Source of the DNA: Heliocidaris tuberculata
Taxonomy: Eukaryota > Echinodermata > Echinoidea > Camarodonta > Echinometridae
Direction of reading: 5' to 3'
NCBI GenBank assembly: GCA_025618425.1
Contig: CM046832.1
Coordinates: forward strand, 73,434,619 to 73,498,618
Length of the DNA: 64,000 nt
Shown: positions 43,869 through 56,800 of the stretch, one piece after another
Position numbering within the stretch: position 1 is the stretch's first letter
Layout of the letters: every line of letters begins with the position of its first letter
Position numbers and translations under genes: made by a program
The notes under the pieces: generated by a model
What the model saw: the letters and a program-made list of their open reading frames with translations, nothing else
Told to the model about the DNA's origin: nothing
Database searches by the model: none

Positions 43869-44816
43869 AATCTGGACTACCTTGAACCATAAGAAGACGA
43901 CCACGTGTCGGATTCAATATACTTTCTTAAATTTATCTTGAGAACGCGTGAGAAGGGTGAAAACTGTTGTTTATGGAAATTTGGGTATCTTGAGAACAGT
44001 CATCGGCCGTTGAAAAAGGGGGTCGTCAAAGCGGCACATACCCGTCTGTCCAATATATTGAGTGCCCCCCCCCCCGGGGGGGGGGGGGGTAGGTACAAGG
44101 CAAGCTACCTCCTTGCATGTACACACATAATACAGATACATAACATCCGTATATACCTCCACTTGCACGCACGCACATAAACATGGAGGGGATTCAGGAA
44201 ATCCTTCAGCAAGGACATTTCGTCGCCTGATTAAAATTCGTGCGGAAAACAGTACAGTCAGTGCACGCAGTGCAGTAGCTACATATCGTGTGTTAATTTA
44301 GCGCGCGCGCCCAGGTCAAACGATTTTGTATGAGGAAAAAAATGACGAGTTTCAAGCAAAAATAGTATTACGCAACGTTACTAATTTTTTTTTAATGCCA
44401 TAATTTACTTGAAAATATCTTTTTAAAATCCCTTTCCTGGTTTTCTTGCTGTTTCTAAAAGTTTGTATTAATTTTTTTTATCATAGCTAAAACAAAATCA
44501 AACTGTACCTTTAAAATGGGGTCAATTTGAAGTAGTGTTTCATATGAACATGATGAATCGCCCTGATTGCTTATTATTATTATCTAATTATGTATGGTCT
44601 GATTTTATGAGAATATCAAATTTGTTGGGTCTGATAACATGAGACTATCAAACGATGCGTTCAAAGGGAACAATATTCGCGAAATGATACCAAATCCGCC
44701 GCAGCCCTTTCGCCGAGCGGATTGTGTGCCGTCACCAAATCCGCCGGGCGGATTTTGTGAAAGTACACAATCTGCCGCTTAACACGATCCGCCGTCACAC
44801 CAGACGCTATTATTAA
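43869..44816 (+). repeat. Left arm of large inverted repeat
   Basis: Reverse complement of 61385-62345 over its whole length. It begins AATCTGGACTACCTTGAACC and ends GACGCTATTATTAA. Differences noticed are few: a 22-bp segment absent here, near 44194, single-base changes and homopolymer length. The last ~110 bp contain about six AATCCGCCG-type half-sites. It abuts the 81-bp MITE array on the outside. No transposase frame inside. Confidence 0.9.
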
Positions 44817-45560
44817 CGAGCTTACAATTTCAGGACGGGGGCCTTTGAAGACGGGGAGTCGAGCGAAAAATCGTTGTGCGCATGCGCGACTCGGAGTATC
44901 TCTCCGTCCTGTTTGATTTCCAGGACGGTTCTCGGGCGAAATAGCGTCCGGTCTAAAGTGGGGACAGGAAGCCGAACAATGCAGTGCGTCGCCGTCCACT
45001 TTTTCGTAACTTGATTGAAAAATAAGACGGGGAGAGTGCGAGGACCGTCACAGTCGGTTAACTCTCCCCGTCCCGTAGCTCTCCCGTCCCGTTTCGTAAG
45101 CTCCTTATTTTTAGCTGAAGACCGTCCTGAAACACTGAACTCTGAAAACTAGGAGGACGGAGTGCAGCGGCATTTCCACTAGTCCACTGCCTGGACTGTT
45201 CGCGCACGAACGCGATCCGTTGAGAAAATAATACACCCCCAACGCTAAAACTGATATAGCCCTTCCAAATCGACCCTCGCAAACAGTCCAGTCGCATTTG
45301 CCAGTTTAACGACCGTTCCCGAAATTTTTCGGGGAGAATAGACCCGCTCGATCTGCGCTGATTGGACGAAGAATATGCATCATTCATGAGTGATTACGTA
45401 ATATTCAGTTTTTTTTAGTGGTGTTTGATCGGGGCATTGCGGCCACGGTGCGGGCAGGCCATGCAGAGCTCAACAAAGGCAGGCAGGGCTTCGCACGCAG
45501 ACAAGGCGGCTTTTGCTGTGCTGATTCATTGAACCAACAAACGACATTTTAGTGACGATT
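44817..45560. other. GC-rich, CpG-rich stretch inside left arm
   Basis: 44817-45105 has imperfect inverted ends (GAGCTTACAATTT..GGACGGG and CCCGTCCCGTTTCGTAAGCTC) and repeated GGACGG/CCGTCC words, suggesting a GC-rich MITE. 45106-45560 remains CpG-rich with no recognisable reading frame. It could be an old promoter fragment, but nothing confirms it. Confidence 0.4.
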
Positions 45561-45894
45561 GGCCATTTCACGTTATTCCAGTTCTTTATGGAGATGTCAT
45601 GTTAATTAAGACATAATAACGTTTACTGGATATTATTTCAGCATTGTTGACCATTTCGACCATCAAGGGTATTTTGACCATATGACCATCATTTTTTGAA
45701 AAGGCAAGAAAATGTGGCCTTGTCCCTATAGTATATAATTATTTTGGTCATTGTCTTATGGTAGAAAATGACTACATGTACTTGACATTATAGACAGATA
45801 ATTATGTTGCAATATTTTAAAGAAGGTTTCTAATGTTTAAAACAGTGTTCTGTTGGAGCTTTTCATCATTGTAAACATATATCAGAAGCAATAT

Positions 45895-45973
45895 TTGTTA
45901 TAAACAGTTCAATAATACAAGATCTAATACTGCTATAGTAGTATTAGATCTTGTATTGAACTGTTTATAACAA
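45895..45973. repeat. Near-perfect 79-bp hairpin
   Basis: TTGTTATAAACAGTTCAAT and ACAAGATCTAATACTGCTAT on the left pair with ATAGTAGTATTAGATCTTGT and ATTGAACTGTTTATAACAA on the right. There is a 3-nt bulge and one mismatch near the centre, and essentially no loop. Confidence 0.85.
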
Positions 45974-48233
45974 TAATTAACTTGCCTATATTTCAATGTT
46001 CAAGTTGGGGATTGACCTTTGATAGGTAAATTAGCCTCTGTTACCACCCCCATACCACATATCAATTTTTATTTCTTCGTTCTGTTTTATAATTTGTATT
46101 GCTATGCTTGTCCCTTTTGTTCTTATTTCATTCAATATGTGGAATAATAAACAGAGCTGTATGTTCGGATCACACCTTTTTGATCCTGCTAGACTCGGTT
46201 TGGTAGTATTTTGACCGTTGAATAAACCAACATAGTTTTTAATGTTTGGATTTTTTTATGAGATTCCCTCCTCCACTAAAAAAAGAAGATTAAAATTTTT
46301 AATAATCAGGCAGATAAACGCAAAAATCAACTTGGACTTGTAATCTCCGCCATGACCCGATTCCATCCGCCAATCCTCATTGGCATGTTTCTATATTATG
46401 CAAAGTGGCGCATATAATTATTACAGGGTCATCCCATACCCAGTCGGGACAAAGAGGGAGGTAACAAGTGGGTGGGGGGGGGGGGGAGGGGGGAGGAGGA
46501 GGCTCGTGTACCTGAAAAAGGATTAATATTTTCCCCTTCCCATCAGTGAAGGCAAGGGCACGGAAGGCATGAATCTCAAACTAAGGGAACGGACAGAAAT
46601 CCCTTGCCTCTTAATTTAACGGCACTGAGTGCCCCAATGTATACATTTGACAACATATATGAATGTCAAAACAAAACTATTCTTGAATCGCAATAACATG
46701 AAAATTCACAGTGTTGTACGTTTGAGCTTATCTAAAGGGACGCACTCGTACATGTATTTTCAGAAGGTTCATAATTCCTGAGGTTCCGAAGTCACTTCAA
46801 AACACGAATTTTGAAACAAGTGGTCACTCCTCGGCACTTTTAAATGGTGATTTAACACTTCAGTTTTTAGATTGTATATGGAATTACGAACCTTCGAAGT
46901 AACGACACTTCGGAATTATGAAGCTAGGGGAAAACGACATAAGAGTGTGATCAGTTCGCGTCACGGACGGACATTTCAAAATTTTCCAATTTGGGAGGCT
47001 TGTAAAAATAAGTGATTAGCTGTGATGGATTGCTTTATGATTTATTTTGGAGGGTATAACTGGGTGTACTGAAAAATGATAAAACATGGTTGTCATGGTT
47101 ACTTATTTAAATGAGAATGAATGAAATGCTCCATTTATTAGAGTGGGAGATAGATATTTGTGTTGACTTCTCATTATTCTTTTTATATCAATATCAGAAC
47201 AACATGATCTTGTCTTATACTTTTACTTGCAAATGTTATAGTCAGATAAATTGGCTTCCCTATCAGACATTTCAAATTTCAAAACAAGCTTTAGATTTCA
47301 TAAGTTTCAAGTTTCTAACAGAAAATAAGCAAAATAGTCATATTACCGACATTTTCAGAACGGAATAGATACATCCAATAATTGATTTCGGACATAGAAG
47401 GAGTGGTGTAATGGTTATTCCGAGTCAAAAAGTGGCCATAACGACCAGAATGTCCTGAGTAAGGCCTATTCGACTGACATTCTTGGAATCAGAGCAAAAG
47501 TATACTTAGATACTTCTGGGTAATTAAGTTTGTCAAAATAATCTTCCCCACCAAAATTGTTCTTTTGGAGAGGAAGTCCGAACGGTTGCTGCTCACTAAT
47601 TTTTAGTTTCTCATAAAAATTTGCAAATACAATCATGTAGTCATAGTGGATCAAAGTGGGCATAATAATCGAAATGGTCAAAACGATTGAAGTACAATGA
47701 ATAATTTTATTGTTTTGGAACCTACACACATTTTCACATCAATTTTGGATATCGAGACCCACCCCTTTAATGATGCTGATCAAAAAAATTAAATCACATT
47801 TCGGGGGGAAAGGGACACAAATTGTTATTTTGGGGGCCTACCAAATCCTTCTTTGCTCTGATTCAATAAAACAATGTGTAACCAAAATGGTTATTTTTGG
47901 TCAATAAGTGGTCAAAGCTTTTCCGCTGCCTGTCCAAAGGCAGAGGGATAACCGTGACATAAGTAGGGTCATTTTTTGAATCAGTGCAGATACTACAGAA
48001 AGTTCACCAACACACACACCAAAGAGTTATCAAATCAAAGTTCTGTGATAACTCCTTGCACACACACACACTGAATCGACGATCTTACTTATGCCTATTC
48101 ATTACAGCGTGCGACCAGGCATTACGTCAGAATATATTAGCGTGAACTTTTGACCCCGCATCATGGCAAAAGCTTCTAGACGTTTTTTTTCGACGGGTGA
48201 AATTGTGGGGATCGCGCGATTAGTGGAGAGTCG
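45974..48233. other. Spacer downstream of gene B
   Basis: No gene recognised. 46765-46925 has partly inverted ends (GTTCATAATTCC..CCGAAG and CTTCGGAATTATGAAG), a possible MITE. G-run at 46469-46486. (CA)n at 48009-48018 and 48059-48070. Confidence 0.4.
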
Positions 48234-48242
48234 CGCTCTGTG

Positions 48243-48428
48243 TAGTCTGCAAGCACAGACCCTAATTTGACACTTTATCAAAAAATCATTGTGTCTTGAG
48301 AGGAGCCTAATCCAGCTACCTACTGGTCGTGTCAATATAGGTCAGGAGCAGCTACAGTACATGGCCTATGGTAGTCTTACAGCGCAGACTCTCTTGTACG
48401 ACAGACCAGGGTTTGTGCCTGCAAACTA
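48243..48428. mobile_element. Mutator-like MITE, complete copy (9-bp duplication)
   Basis: Starts TAGTCTGCAAGCACAGACCC, ends GTTTGTGCCTGCAAACTA. CGCTCTGTG lies on both sides (48234-48242 and 48429-48437), a perfect 9-bp duplication. It is the reference copy for the family. Its interior holds the single unamplified version of the sequence repeated five times at 43456-43860. Confidence 0.85.
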
Positions 48429-48437
48429 CGCTCTGTG

Positions 48438-49091
48438 TGGGATATGCGTTAGAGAAAGAGCAGCGTTAGGGAATAAACCAAATATAAAAAACGGATAGAA
48501 TCTAGACTACATTTCCACATGCGCAGAAGGAGCGTTGTGCTCCGAGCTACCACTCCTTTTCCTCAATCCTCAACTCGAATTTCAACTCGCAGTTAATCAA
48601 TCCAACACACAGGACTATAACATTGTTTGTCTTCATATCTGTATCGTTTATCAATTCTTTAAGCAGAACAAATTAATAATTCAACAAAGATGTTAGATTA
48701 AGAGAGACATGATGTGATCGCTTACATGTAAATCAAGATCGATACATTGGCAAGTCAAAGATATTTAGTCCCATTCCTTACTGATTACAAACGAATCAAT
48801 ACTGATATTTGCAATATAATGCTGATTACTGGCCCTACTATAGAGTTTCGATTATATCTATGAAATATAAAGGAGAATGACACTTTTCATGCTAACTTTG
48901 TTCTCTATATGAAAGGAAACTAAATAGCCGGTTTTTATATCAGATATGTATATCTTTTATATCTGATATCTGCCAGAACATAATAAATACCAATTCTTGT
49001 CAAGAACTGGACTTTGCACCGGTGCACAAAAGTGGCTTTTGCTCATTCAAGCGTTAAAACAACGCCTGATTTGTTGGTGTCATTACTTTGT
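48438..49091. other. Spacer, no gene recognised
   Basis: AT-rich, with a small dyad TATCAGATATGTATATC..TATATCTGATA at about 48938-48971. Confidence 0.4.
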
Positions 49092-49530
49092 ACGGAAGCT
49101 TAAAAGTGCCATCGAGATGAAGAGATAATTTCCCGTCTTCTCTACCTTTTTTGGTATGAGAGGGCGAGAAGGCGAGATCCGGCCTATCGTCTTCTCGACT
49201 TCTTTGGTCCAAGAAGGCGAGAAGGTGAGATCCGAAATCTCGTCAACTCGACTTCTTGAGTCCAGGATGATGAGAAGCTAGGTGAGATCCGGCATCTCGT
49301 ATTCTCGACTTCTCGGTTATGAGAAGGTGAGAAGGCGAGTGTTTAGATCTCGTCAAGTCGATTTCTTGGCTATGAGAAGGTGAGAAATCGAGATTCCAAA
49401 TCTCGTCTTATTGACTTCCTGGACTCAAGAAGTCGAGTTGACGAGATTCCGGATCTCACCTTCTCGTACTAAAAAAGTCGAGAAGACTAGGAATTATCTC
49501 GTCATCTCGGTGGCACTTTTAAGCTTCCGT
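49092..49530. mobile_element. Foldback element with internal hairpin array
   Basis: The ends are inverted: ACGGAAGCTTAAAAGTGCCA plus TCGAGATGA on the left, TCATCTCGG plus TGGCACTTTTAAGCTTCCGT on the right, one mismatch in about 29. Inside are about five imperfect units of 60-75 bp. Each joins CTCGACTTCT..G to AGAAGG.GAGAAGG.GAGATCC and ATCTCGTC, so units are themselves dyad-symmetric and can pair with each other. No coding capacity. It lies 270 bp past the gene B stop codon. Confidence 0.8.
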
Positions 49531-49782
49531 GCATTTGATAAGAGAGGCCCTATATACAGTCTTGAAAATTTTCCTAAATATTTATTCGGGGATATTTAAC
49601 TTTCAACTTTCTTGAGATGCGCTGTACATAGAATGAAATGAAACTAAGACATGATCTTGACAACAACAAAAATAATACTGAAAATGTTGCAATTGTAAGT
49701 ACTTTCAGAATATAGACAGTATTATATTAATCAATGTTGTTATCATTGCTATAACTGCATTGCAGTTATTCCATTGTTATTA

Positions 49783-49788
49783 TTTAAT
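49783..49788 (-). terminator. Possible poly(A) signal of gene B
   Basis: ATTAAA on the - strand, 14 bp after the gene B stop codon. It is a common variant hexamer, but very close to the stop, so a more distal site is possible. Confidence 0.3.
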
Positions 49789-49801
49789 GAAAGATAGTAA
49801 T

Positions 49802-50041
49802 CTAAAACCCTTTAAATTCCGCCCTATTTTCGATGGTCTTGTCGTACATTTGACACTCCAAAATCTTTTTCAAGATCTGCGCGTTCGATTTCATAAAGCT
49901 ATCAAAATCGACAGACTCTTTATCCAGTCGTTTTGTATTTTCCACATCGTAAGCTGAATAGTCGACCTGGAAATACTCGAACATCGTTCCTAAATCCCCA
50001 GCCCGTGGGGAGTCTAACTTTTTAAACTCTTGGGCAGTCAT
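49802..50041 (-). CDS. NMRAL1-like: Gene B exon 5, terminal
   Basis: 240 nt with stop TAG at 49804-49802; acceptor TTGATCCAG|ATGACTGCC. It encodes PRAGDLGTMFEYFQVDYSAY and the final helix. The last ~15 residues differ most from gene A. Confidence 0.93.
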   Translation of the reverse strand: MTAQEFKKLDSPRAGDLGTMFEYFQVDYSAYDVENTKRLDKESVDFDSFMKSNAQILKKILECQMYDKTIENRAEFKGF

Positions 50042-53000
50042 CTGGATCAAGATCATGCAAAAGAAGTAAAAAGAGAAGGTATTAATGTGATAGATGACTG
50101 TCTTAGTTCAACATTGTCTGGGACACTGTGTCATTTTATGAGCGTGTGGAACTGGAAAAGATATTTTCTTCGTGAATTCATACCGCATAATCGAATTGAA
50201 AAAGATCAGGATAATTATACGCTCATTTCATCCTCAGAAAACGCAATAACTAATTTTATAGCAACTCGTCTGACTACTGTTTTAACCCCCAAAAAATTAA
50301 TTAAACATGTAGCGAGTAGCTGAAGGTATGCCCTTTTCATACATTGTGGATAAACTTTGACCGTATTGTGCTTCTTTTCATGATCTAAAAACATAACGAG
50401 CTCTGAAGCTCCTGCAATATCGTCAAGCATTATGTCAAGCACGTTCTTAGCTCTGTACTCATTTTCTGAAGAGGTCGAGCTTGTTGGCGGTCAATCAGGC
50501 CTCTTGCCGACGTTCACTGAAGTTGGCGGATAAATTTGGCGAATTCTTTTACGGAAAAATTCAAATGACCGTGATAAGTCTCAGTAATTCTTTAGTTGCT
50601 AATGCTACCGGCAATCTTTCGACATTCCATCCAAGTCAATATAAGAATAATTATTTTGGGCTCTTGTAGTACATTACATACTAATTCCGTGATAAGCTCA
50701 ATAGCCATCATGATGCTTCCTGATCAAAGTACTCGTTGGTCATGATGTGCCCATTCATATTATGAACAATACGTGCTCAATCATGTCAACGTTAGGAGAA
50801 AGGCAAAGTGAAAGGAAGACGACACTCTCCCCTCATTCCATGACCTTGTTTTTAATAAATTTCATTTACCTAACATTTCCGATGGCCCCATTGCATCAGT
50901 GCCCCTCAATACCTGGATTTACGCTACGCCACTGTGTGGGTATTTGTGTGTGTGTTTGTGTGTGAGTTGGGGTGGGTGTGTGTAATCATCATCATAGATT
51001 TCAACAGATTTTACAGTGACACTCATTTCCTTACCTTGCTTGCTTTGATGACGTAAGGAGCCACATGTTTGGAGGCTATAGCAGCGTATTCCTCGATGGT
51101 TTTACAGTCTCCAGCAATAGTAATCATACGACCGATATACTCCTTAGGATTCTTGAAGATTGTTAAAAGGGCTTTCCCATCACTTGGTGGATATATCATA
51201 GGCAGGGGCTTACCTTCCATTGGCAGGTCTGAAGATATAGGAAGTGTGAAAAATGCAATATGAGGCAGTCATCCCCTTTTGTAATTTGTCGCGCTGAGGC
51301 GGATCCGGGATATTTAAAATGAGGTGCGGCTTATTTTATTGCATTTTCTTTGAAAACTGCGCTGGTGTACATGGTAATGGGAGAGGGGCGTCTTCCATGG
51401 CACACCCTCGGTTCCCCCCCCCCCCTCCCCTCCCCCCCCCCCCCCCCTCCTCCCCCGATAGGAAGACAGACAATATCCATGCCTGCAGATCTTATGTCGG
51501 ATTCATTTCATTTGACGATAGATGGATGTATGTAATAAGAGAGTTATGAATGTGCGTGAACCTATGGGATTGGGGGTAATGAGGTATGTGTGAGGGGGGG
51601 GGGGCGGAAGCTGGTCTCAAATAAATTCAAATTCAGGTATTGTAAATCTAGAATAAGACATTACGGGAGATAGTTGAGATTCATCAAAGTTTGACTCACT
51701 CCATACATAGTAGCCTTCATCATGGAGTAGAGGAATGAAATCAAGGAGAATATTCTCCATGGCAACTGGCTGTCTGACGCTGGTTGATGGTAGTCCCGAT
51801 TCAAACATAAACTTCTCTACCTTAGACTTGCCCTCGAACTCTGAATATGCATGACCAGTGACTGCCTCGCAAGAAGGTTGCCCACTGTACACAAAATGCT
51901 GAACACCTGCCCGGATGGCGGCTTGGACCAAAGACTTCCCCTAAAAGAAGAAATATTAAAGTAAATATTAATTCTTTCATATAGTTCATTCCGTTAGAGG
52001 TATAATTTCATTCTGTTTGAAGATAATAATATGGAACCCTGTACATCAGTTTGAGACCACATGACTTGTGATAGTTTTTCATCATTGTGCCCGATCCAGT
52101 AACAGTAACCTAACAGTAGGATATCAACATCACTCGTAATAAACATGGGAGTGATAAACACACTATATATATAAAACAAAGAGGGTAGGTTTCTACTGAA
52201 TTAAGACCTTTAATTCTGATAACAATATTTCTTCTAAATAATCATGAAGCCCTTGAATGCAGTCTCTTGTATGAGAAATTAAACTTCCAATAATATGTAG
52301 ACATAAGTATCTTCTATAGATTTATTCAACACTGTGAAGAGAAACACGAACGAAAGGAAAAATATAATAGTTTAGGTATCAAAACTCACCCTCGATACTT
52401 CCTTATTCTCGTAGAACTTTTCATCATAAGCCCCAGTCACTACGTATACCCCATAGCTATTAGCCATGACAAAGTCCAGTGATGACGGGTCATCATAGTC
52501 ACCATACACTACTTGTACACCTGAAAACAAAGTACAGTTTTATTAACGGTGTTAAAGTTGCTCGTTCAATATTATAAGACGCACCCATTCTCACTTTTTT
52601 TTTTGGGGGGGGGGGGAGGGAGGGGCATCTGAAACATTTGTTTAATGTTCGGGCAAAAACCATTTTTCCAAATCTGTATGAAAAAAAAAATATTGGGAAT
52701 CACATGAGTGGAATAGTGGAGCGAGGAAATGTGCTCGGTCATTCAATAATTAGGCAGCAAAGTTATTATCCAATCCAATCCAATCCAATCAGGGTATTTA
52801 TAAAGCGCCAATATCTAGTTGCCTAATCAAAGGCGCTGTTGAAACTGGAAAAACTACCAAATGTCTGTTCATGATTCAAACTGGGAAAGACGAGAATATA
52901 TGACTAGTTGTAAGCAATCTGAAATAGGTATGACTTGAGTTGAGTTCTGAAAGTGGATAGCTGGTCACAGGAGCGAAGAATTTGAGGAAGACCGTTCCAC

Positions 53001-53430
53001 AACCTCGATGCACTAGCAGTAAATGATCGATCACCTAGAAGAGAGCGTGTTCGAGGACTCTCAAGCAGATATTTACCTGCAGATTGCAAATTAGTTGGAG
53101 GATTATAAGGGGTTTTTACTATGTATTTCAAAGTCACAGATTGATGTAAAATGTGTTTACAAAACTACCAAATTTGGGTATACCAATTATACATTATAAC
53201 TGATACATAAATATCCTTACGCTGTACACATAAATATCAGAGATTCGTAAGAGCTTATTCTTAAAAAAAACCCAAAACAACTGGCTAATATGAGAGAAAA
53301 ACCCAGCCTTATTAATATATCTTATGGCCCATTTTTGAATCGTGAGTATCTTGTCTAGTTGACTTTTGATCCTATTCCCCCAGGCAAGGATTCCGTAATT
53401 GAGATATGGTAAAATTGATTTCCCTCAAGG

Positions 53431-53480
<50 letters not shown>

Positions 53481-53851
53481 GTGGGGTGAGGGTGTGTAAA
53501 CATGTATATGGTTTTTCTCTTTACATGTTCAAGATATACAACTTTAGCATCGTGCTTTGCAGTTTTGTAGTATGATTTGAATAATGAGCTAGCGAGCAAA
53601 CAATATTCAAAATTTGTGAGGTTGCAATTACATTGTAATATAAAAACGAGGAAACACAATTCTGATGGGGTTTCATTTGCAAAATTTCACAATGAAAATT
53701 TATTTAATAAGCTGTACTTTTAATACGAGCGAGCGTAGCGAGCGAGCATTTGGGAATATTGGCTCTAAGTCACTTTGGATTAGGGAAACATGTTATGGAA
53801 AAGGGAAACGTGGTACTTATCATGGAGAAAAGGACACTTATTAGAAAAATG

Positions 53852-53890
<39 letters not shown>

Positions 53891-56800
53891 TTATTTGCCA
53901 AGCCTCTAACATACAACAATAAAAGAATATCAGATCAAAATTATGTAAGCTTGAACAGGATAACCCACGAAAGCTCGAGAGCTTATTTCCAGTGGGGTCC
54001 CCAACATACAAAATTAATTAGTTCAATTTGTATTATTTACAGACTGAGAAGAAATTTTTTTTTAAGAATAATAAAAATGATAACAAAAACAACATTTATA
54101 ACATGTAATAATGATTATAATAACAACAACAATAATAATAATAATAAGAAGAAGAAGAAGCAGAAGAAGAAGCAGAAGAAGAAGAAGAAGAAGAAGAAGA
54201 TGATGATGACGAGGAGGAGGAGGAGCAAAAAGAATAATAAAGAATATATGTTGAATCTCTAAAACGTACAAAAACAAAAGTATATACAAACTTAGACAGC
54301 ATGAACCTGGTAGAGAAAAGAAAAGTGTTCTTTCTTCTGGCAATTTCAATCATATACCATGTCATTTGCTTCTCTCCTCTGACTCTCAAGTGATAGGTAT
54401 TCCCTTAATTTCCTCTTAAAAAGAGCAAAGTTTTCTATTTCCTTTATAATTAGGAAGGGTATTCCAATGTTTGATGGCAATGTAATAAAACGAATGCTAC
54501 CTACTCTTTCTGGTAAGTTAAAGTTGAATCTGCTATTTCTTGTATCATAATTATGTAAGTCAGTAACAAGATTGAAGTTGGATCGAATATAATGATTTGA
54601 CCTAGTATGATATATTTTATGCACGTGATGCAATACGAGTTGTTTTGATCTTTGGTTAACTTCAAGAAAACCAGCTTTAGAAAGTTCGCTGTAGCCAACA
54701 TGAGTTCTTGGACCAGAACAGTTGATGAATCTCACCATTTTGTTCTGTATAATTTTCAACTTCTTTTGTTCTAACTTGTTTATGTTACTATACCATACAG
54801 GGTTAGCATAGTCAAACAAACATTGAATAAGAGCAAAACAGAGTATACGTCTTGCTTTTAAATTCAAACAATTTTGATATCTGTACAAAAATTTTAGACG
54901 AGAATTTGCTTTTTTTACAACTGATTCTACTAAAGAAGAAAATGAAATTGCGCTAGCCAACTCAATGCCTAAATACTTCACAGATTCTTTTCTCTGAATT
55001 ACTTGATTATTGTGTGTCACTTTGAATTCAAATGACTTTTTAGAACTACTTTTAGAACAAAACAAAATGCTTTCTGTTTTGCCCAAGTGTAAAGAAAGCT
55101 TATTATCAGTCATCCAATCGACACATGTAGATAGCTGTTCACTGAGCTTCTCCTCAAGAAATTTTGGATTCGGATTTGAATAGAGTAGTACGCTGTCATC
55201 AGCGTACAATAATAGTTTACAGTCTTTTATACAAATACACATATCATTGATATAACTTGTAAATAGAATTGGGCCTAAAATGCTTCCCTGAGGAACACCG
55301 CATGTTATCGGCATTAGTTTGGAACGAATATCATGAATGGCCACTACTTGGTGTCGATTAGACAAGTAGGATCTGAACCATTCTAAACTTGTCTTGTTAA
55401 AACCCATTATTTCTAACTTTTTCAACAAGACGCCATGATTAACTGTATCAAAAGCTTTTTGCAGATCAAGGAGCACCATACCCACAAAGCGCCCTTGGGA
55501 AGTTTCTGTCCATAAATAATCAGTTAAATGAATTAGACATGTTTCAGTCGAATAGTCATGTCGAAAGCCAGATTGAAATTCATAAATTATATCATTTTCT
55601 TTGAAGTATTTTTCAATTTGAACACAGACCGATTTTTCCAGAATTTTTGATGCTACGCTTAAAACACTAATAGGTCTATAATTGGTTACATCAGTTTTAT
55701 CTTTCTTTTTATAAAGTGGAGTCACTTTTGCTATTTTCATATCCTCAGGAAAAGTGCTCGTCAAGATAGATAGGTTCATTAAGTAACTTAAAGGCTTATA
55801 TAAAACCTTCGCACCATCTTTCAGAAATTTAGCTGGAATCATGTCTAACCCAGTACTTTTTGATATATTTAATTTATGTAACTCATTGAAAACAAATTGT
55901 TCACTGATTGGTGATAACTCGAAGCTGTTTTTAAGTACACCTTTTCTTTCGTAAAACTCACGAATACAATCATTGTCTGCGCTGAAAAGATTTTTACAAG
56001 GAGGGAGTTTGTCTACTAATTTGGCGGCCACATTTGTAAAATAAGAATTGAATTCATTAGCAATGGCCATCTTATCATGACATAATTCCCCATCGATTGT
56101 AATGACAGATTCTTGTTCTTTTCTCTTCTTACTTTTTAATCCTAAGCTTTTCAGATTCTGCCAAAGTCTTTTCGAATCTTGTTTATTTTCTTCTATCTTG
56201 TTTTGTAAGTATTCTAGCTTAGCCCTTTTCACCTCTCTTTGGACCATATTTCTTAATACTCTGTATCTTTTAGAGAGCGTCTCATCTTTTGCTCTTTTCC
56301 TCATTTTTTTGTATACTATATTTCTCTCTTGAATTAGGGAAAGAATATCTTTAGTCACCCAATTTTCTGATCTTTGTTTTATTCTTACCCGTTTCTGTGG
56401 TGCTATCATATTCAAAGTTGATTGATTGATTTTATTTGCCAAGCCTCTAACATACAACAATAAAAGAATATCAGATCAAAATTATGTAAGCTTGAACAGG
56501 ATAACCCACGAAAGCTCGAGAGCTTATTTCCAGTGGGGTCCCCAACATACAAAATTAATTAGTTCAATTTGTATTATTTACAGACTGAGAAGAAATTTTT
56601 TTTTAAGAATAATAAAAATGATAACAAAAACAACATTTATAACATGTAATAATGATTATAATAACAACAACAATAATAATAATAATAAGAAGAAGAAGAA
56701 GCAGAAGAAGAAGAAGAAGAAGAAGAAGAAGATGATGATGACGAGGAGGAGGAGGAGGAGGAGCAAAAAGAATAATAAAGAATATGTTGAATCTCTAAAA

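Noticed and set aside
43869..44816. Reading the inverted arms as proven terminal repeats of one giant transposon
   Set aside because: No outer target duplication and no transposase between the arms, and a diverged extra copy lies at 62440-63540. Retained as a hypothesis in findings only.
54096..54389. Ser-rich and Leu-rich open frames in the 3' repeat of the LINE (also at 56637-56925)
   Set aside because: They come from GAA/GAT/GAG microsatellites in the LINE 3' UTR and differ between the two copies only by repeat number.
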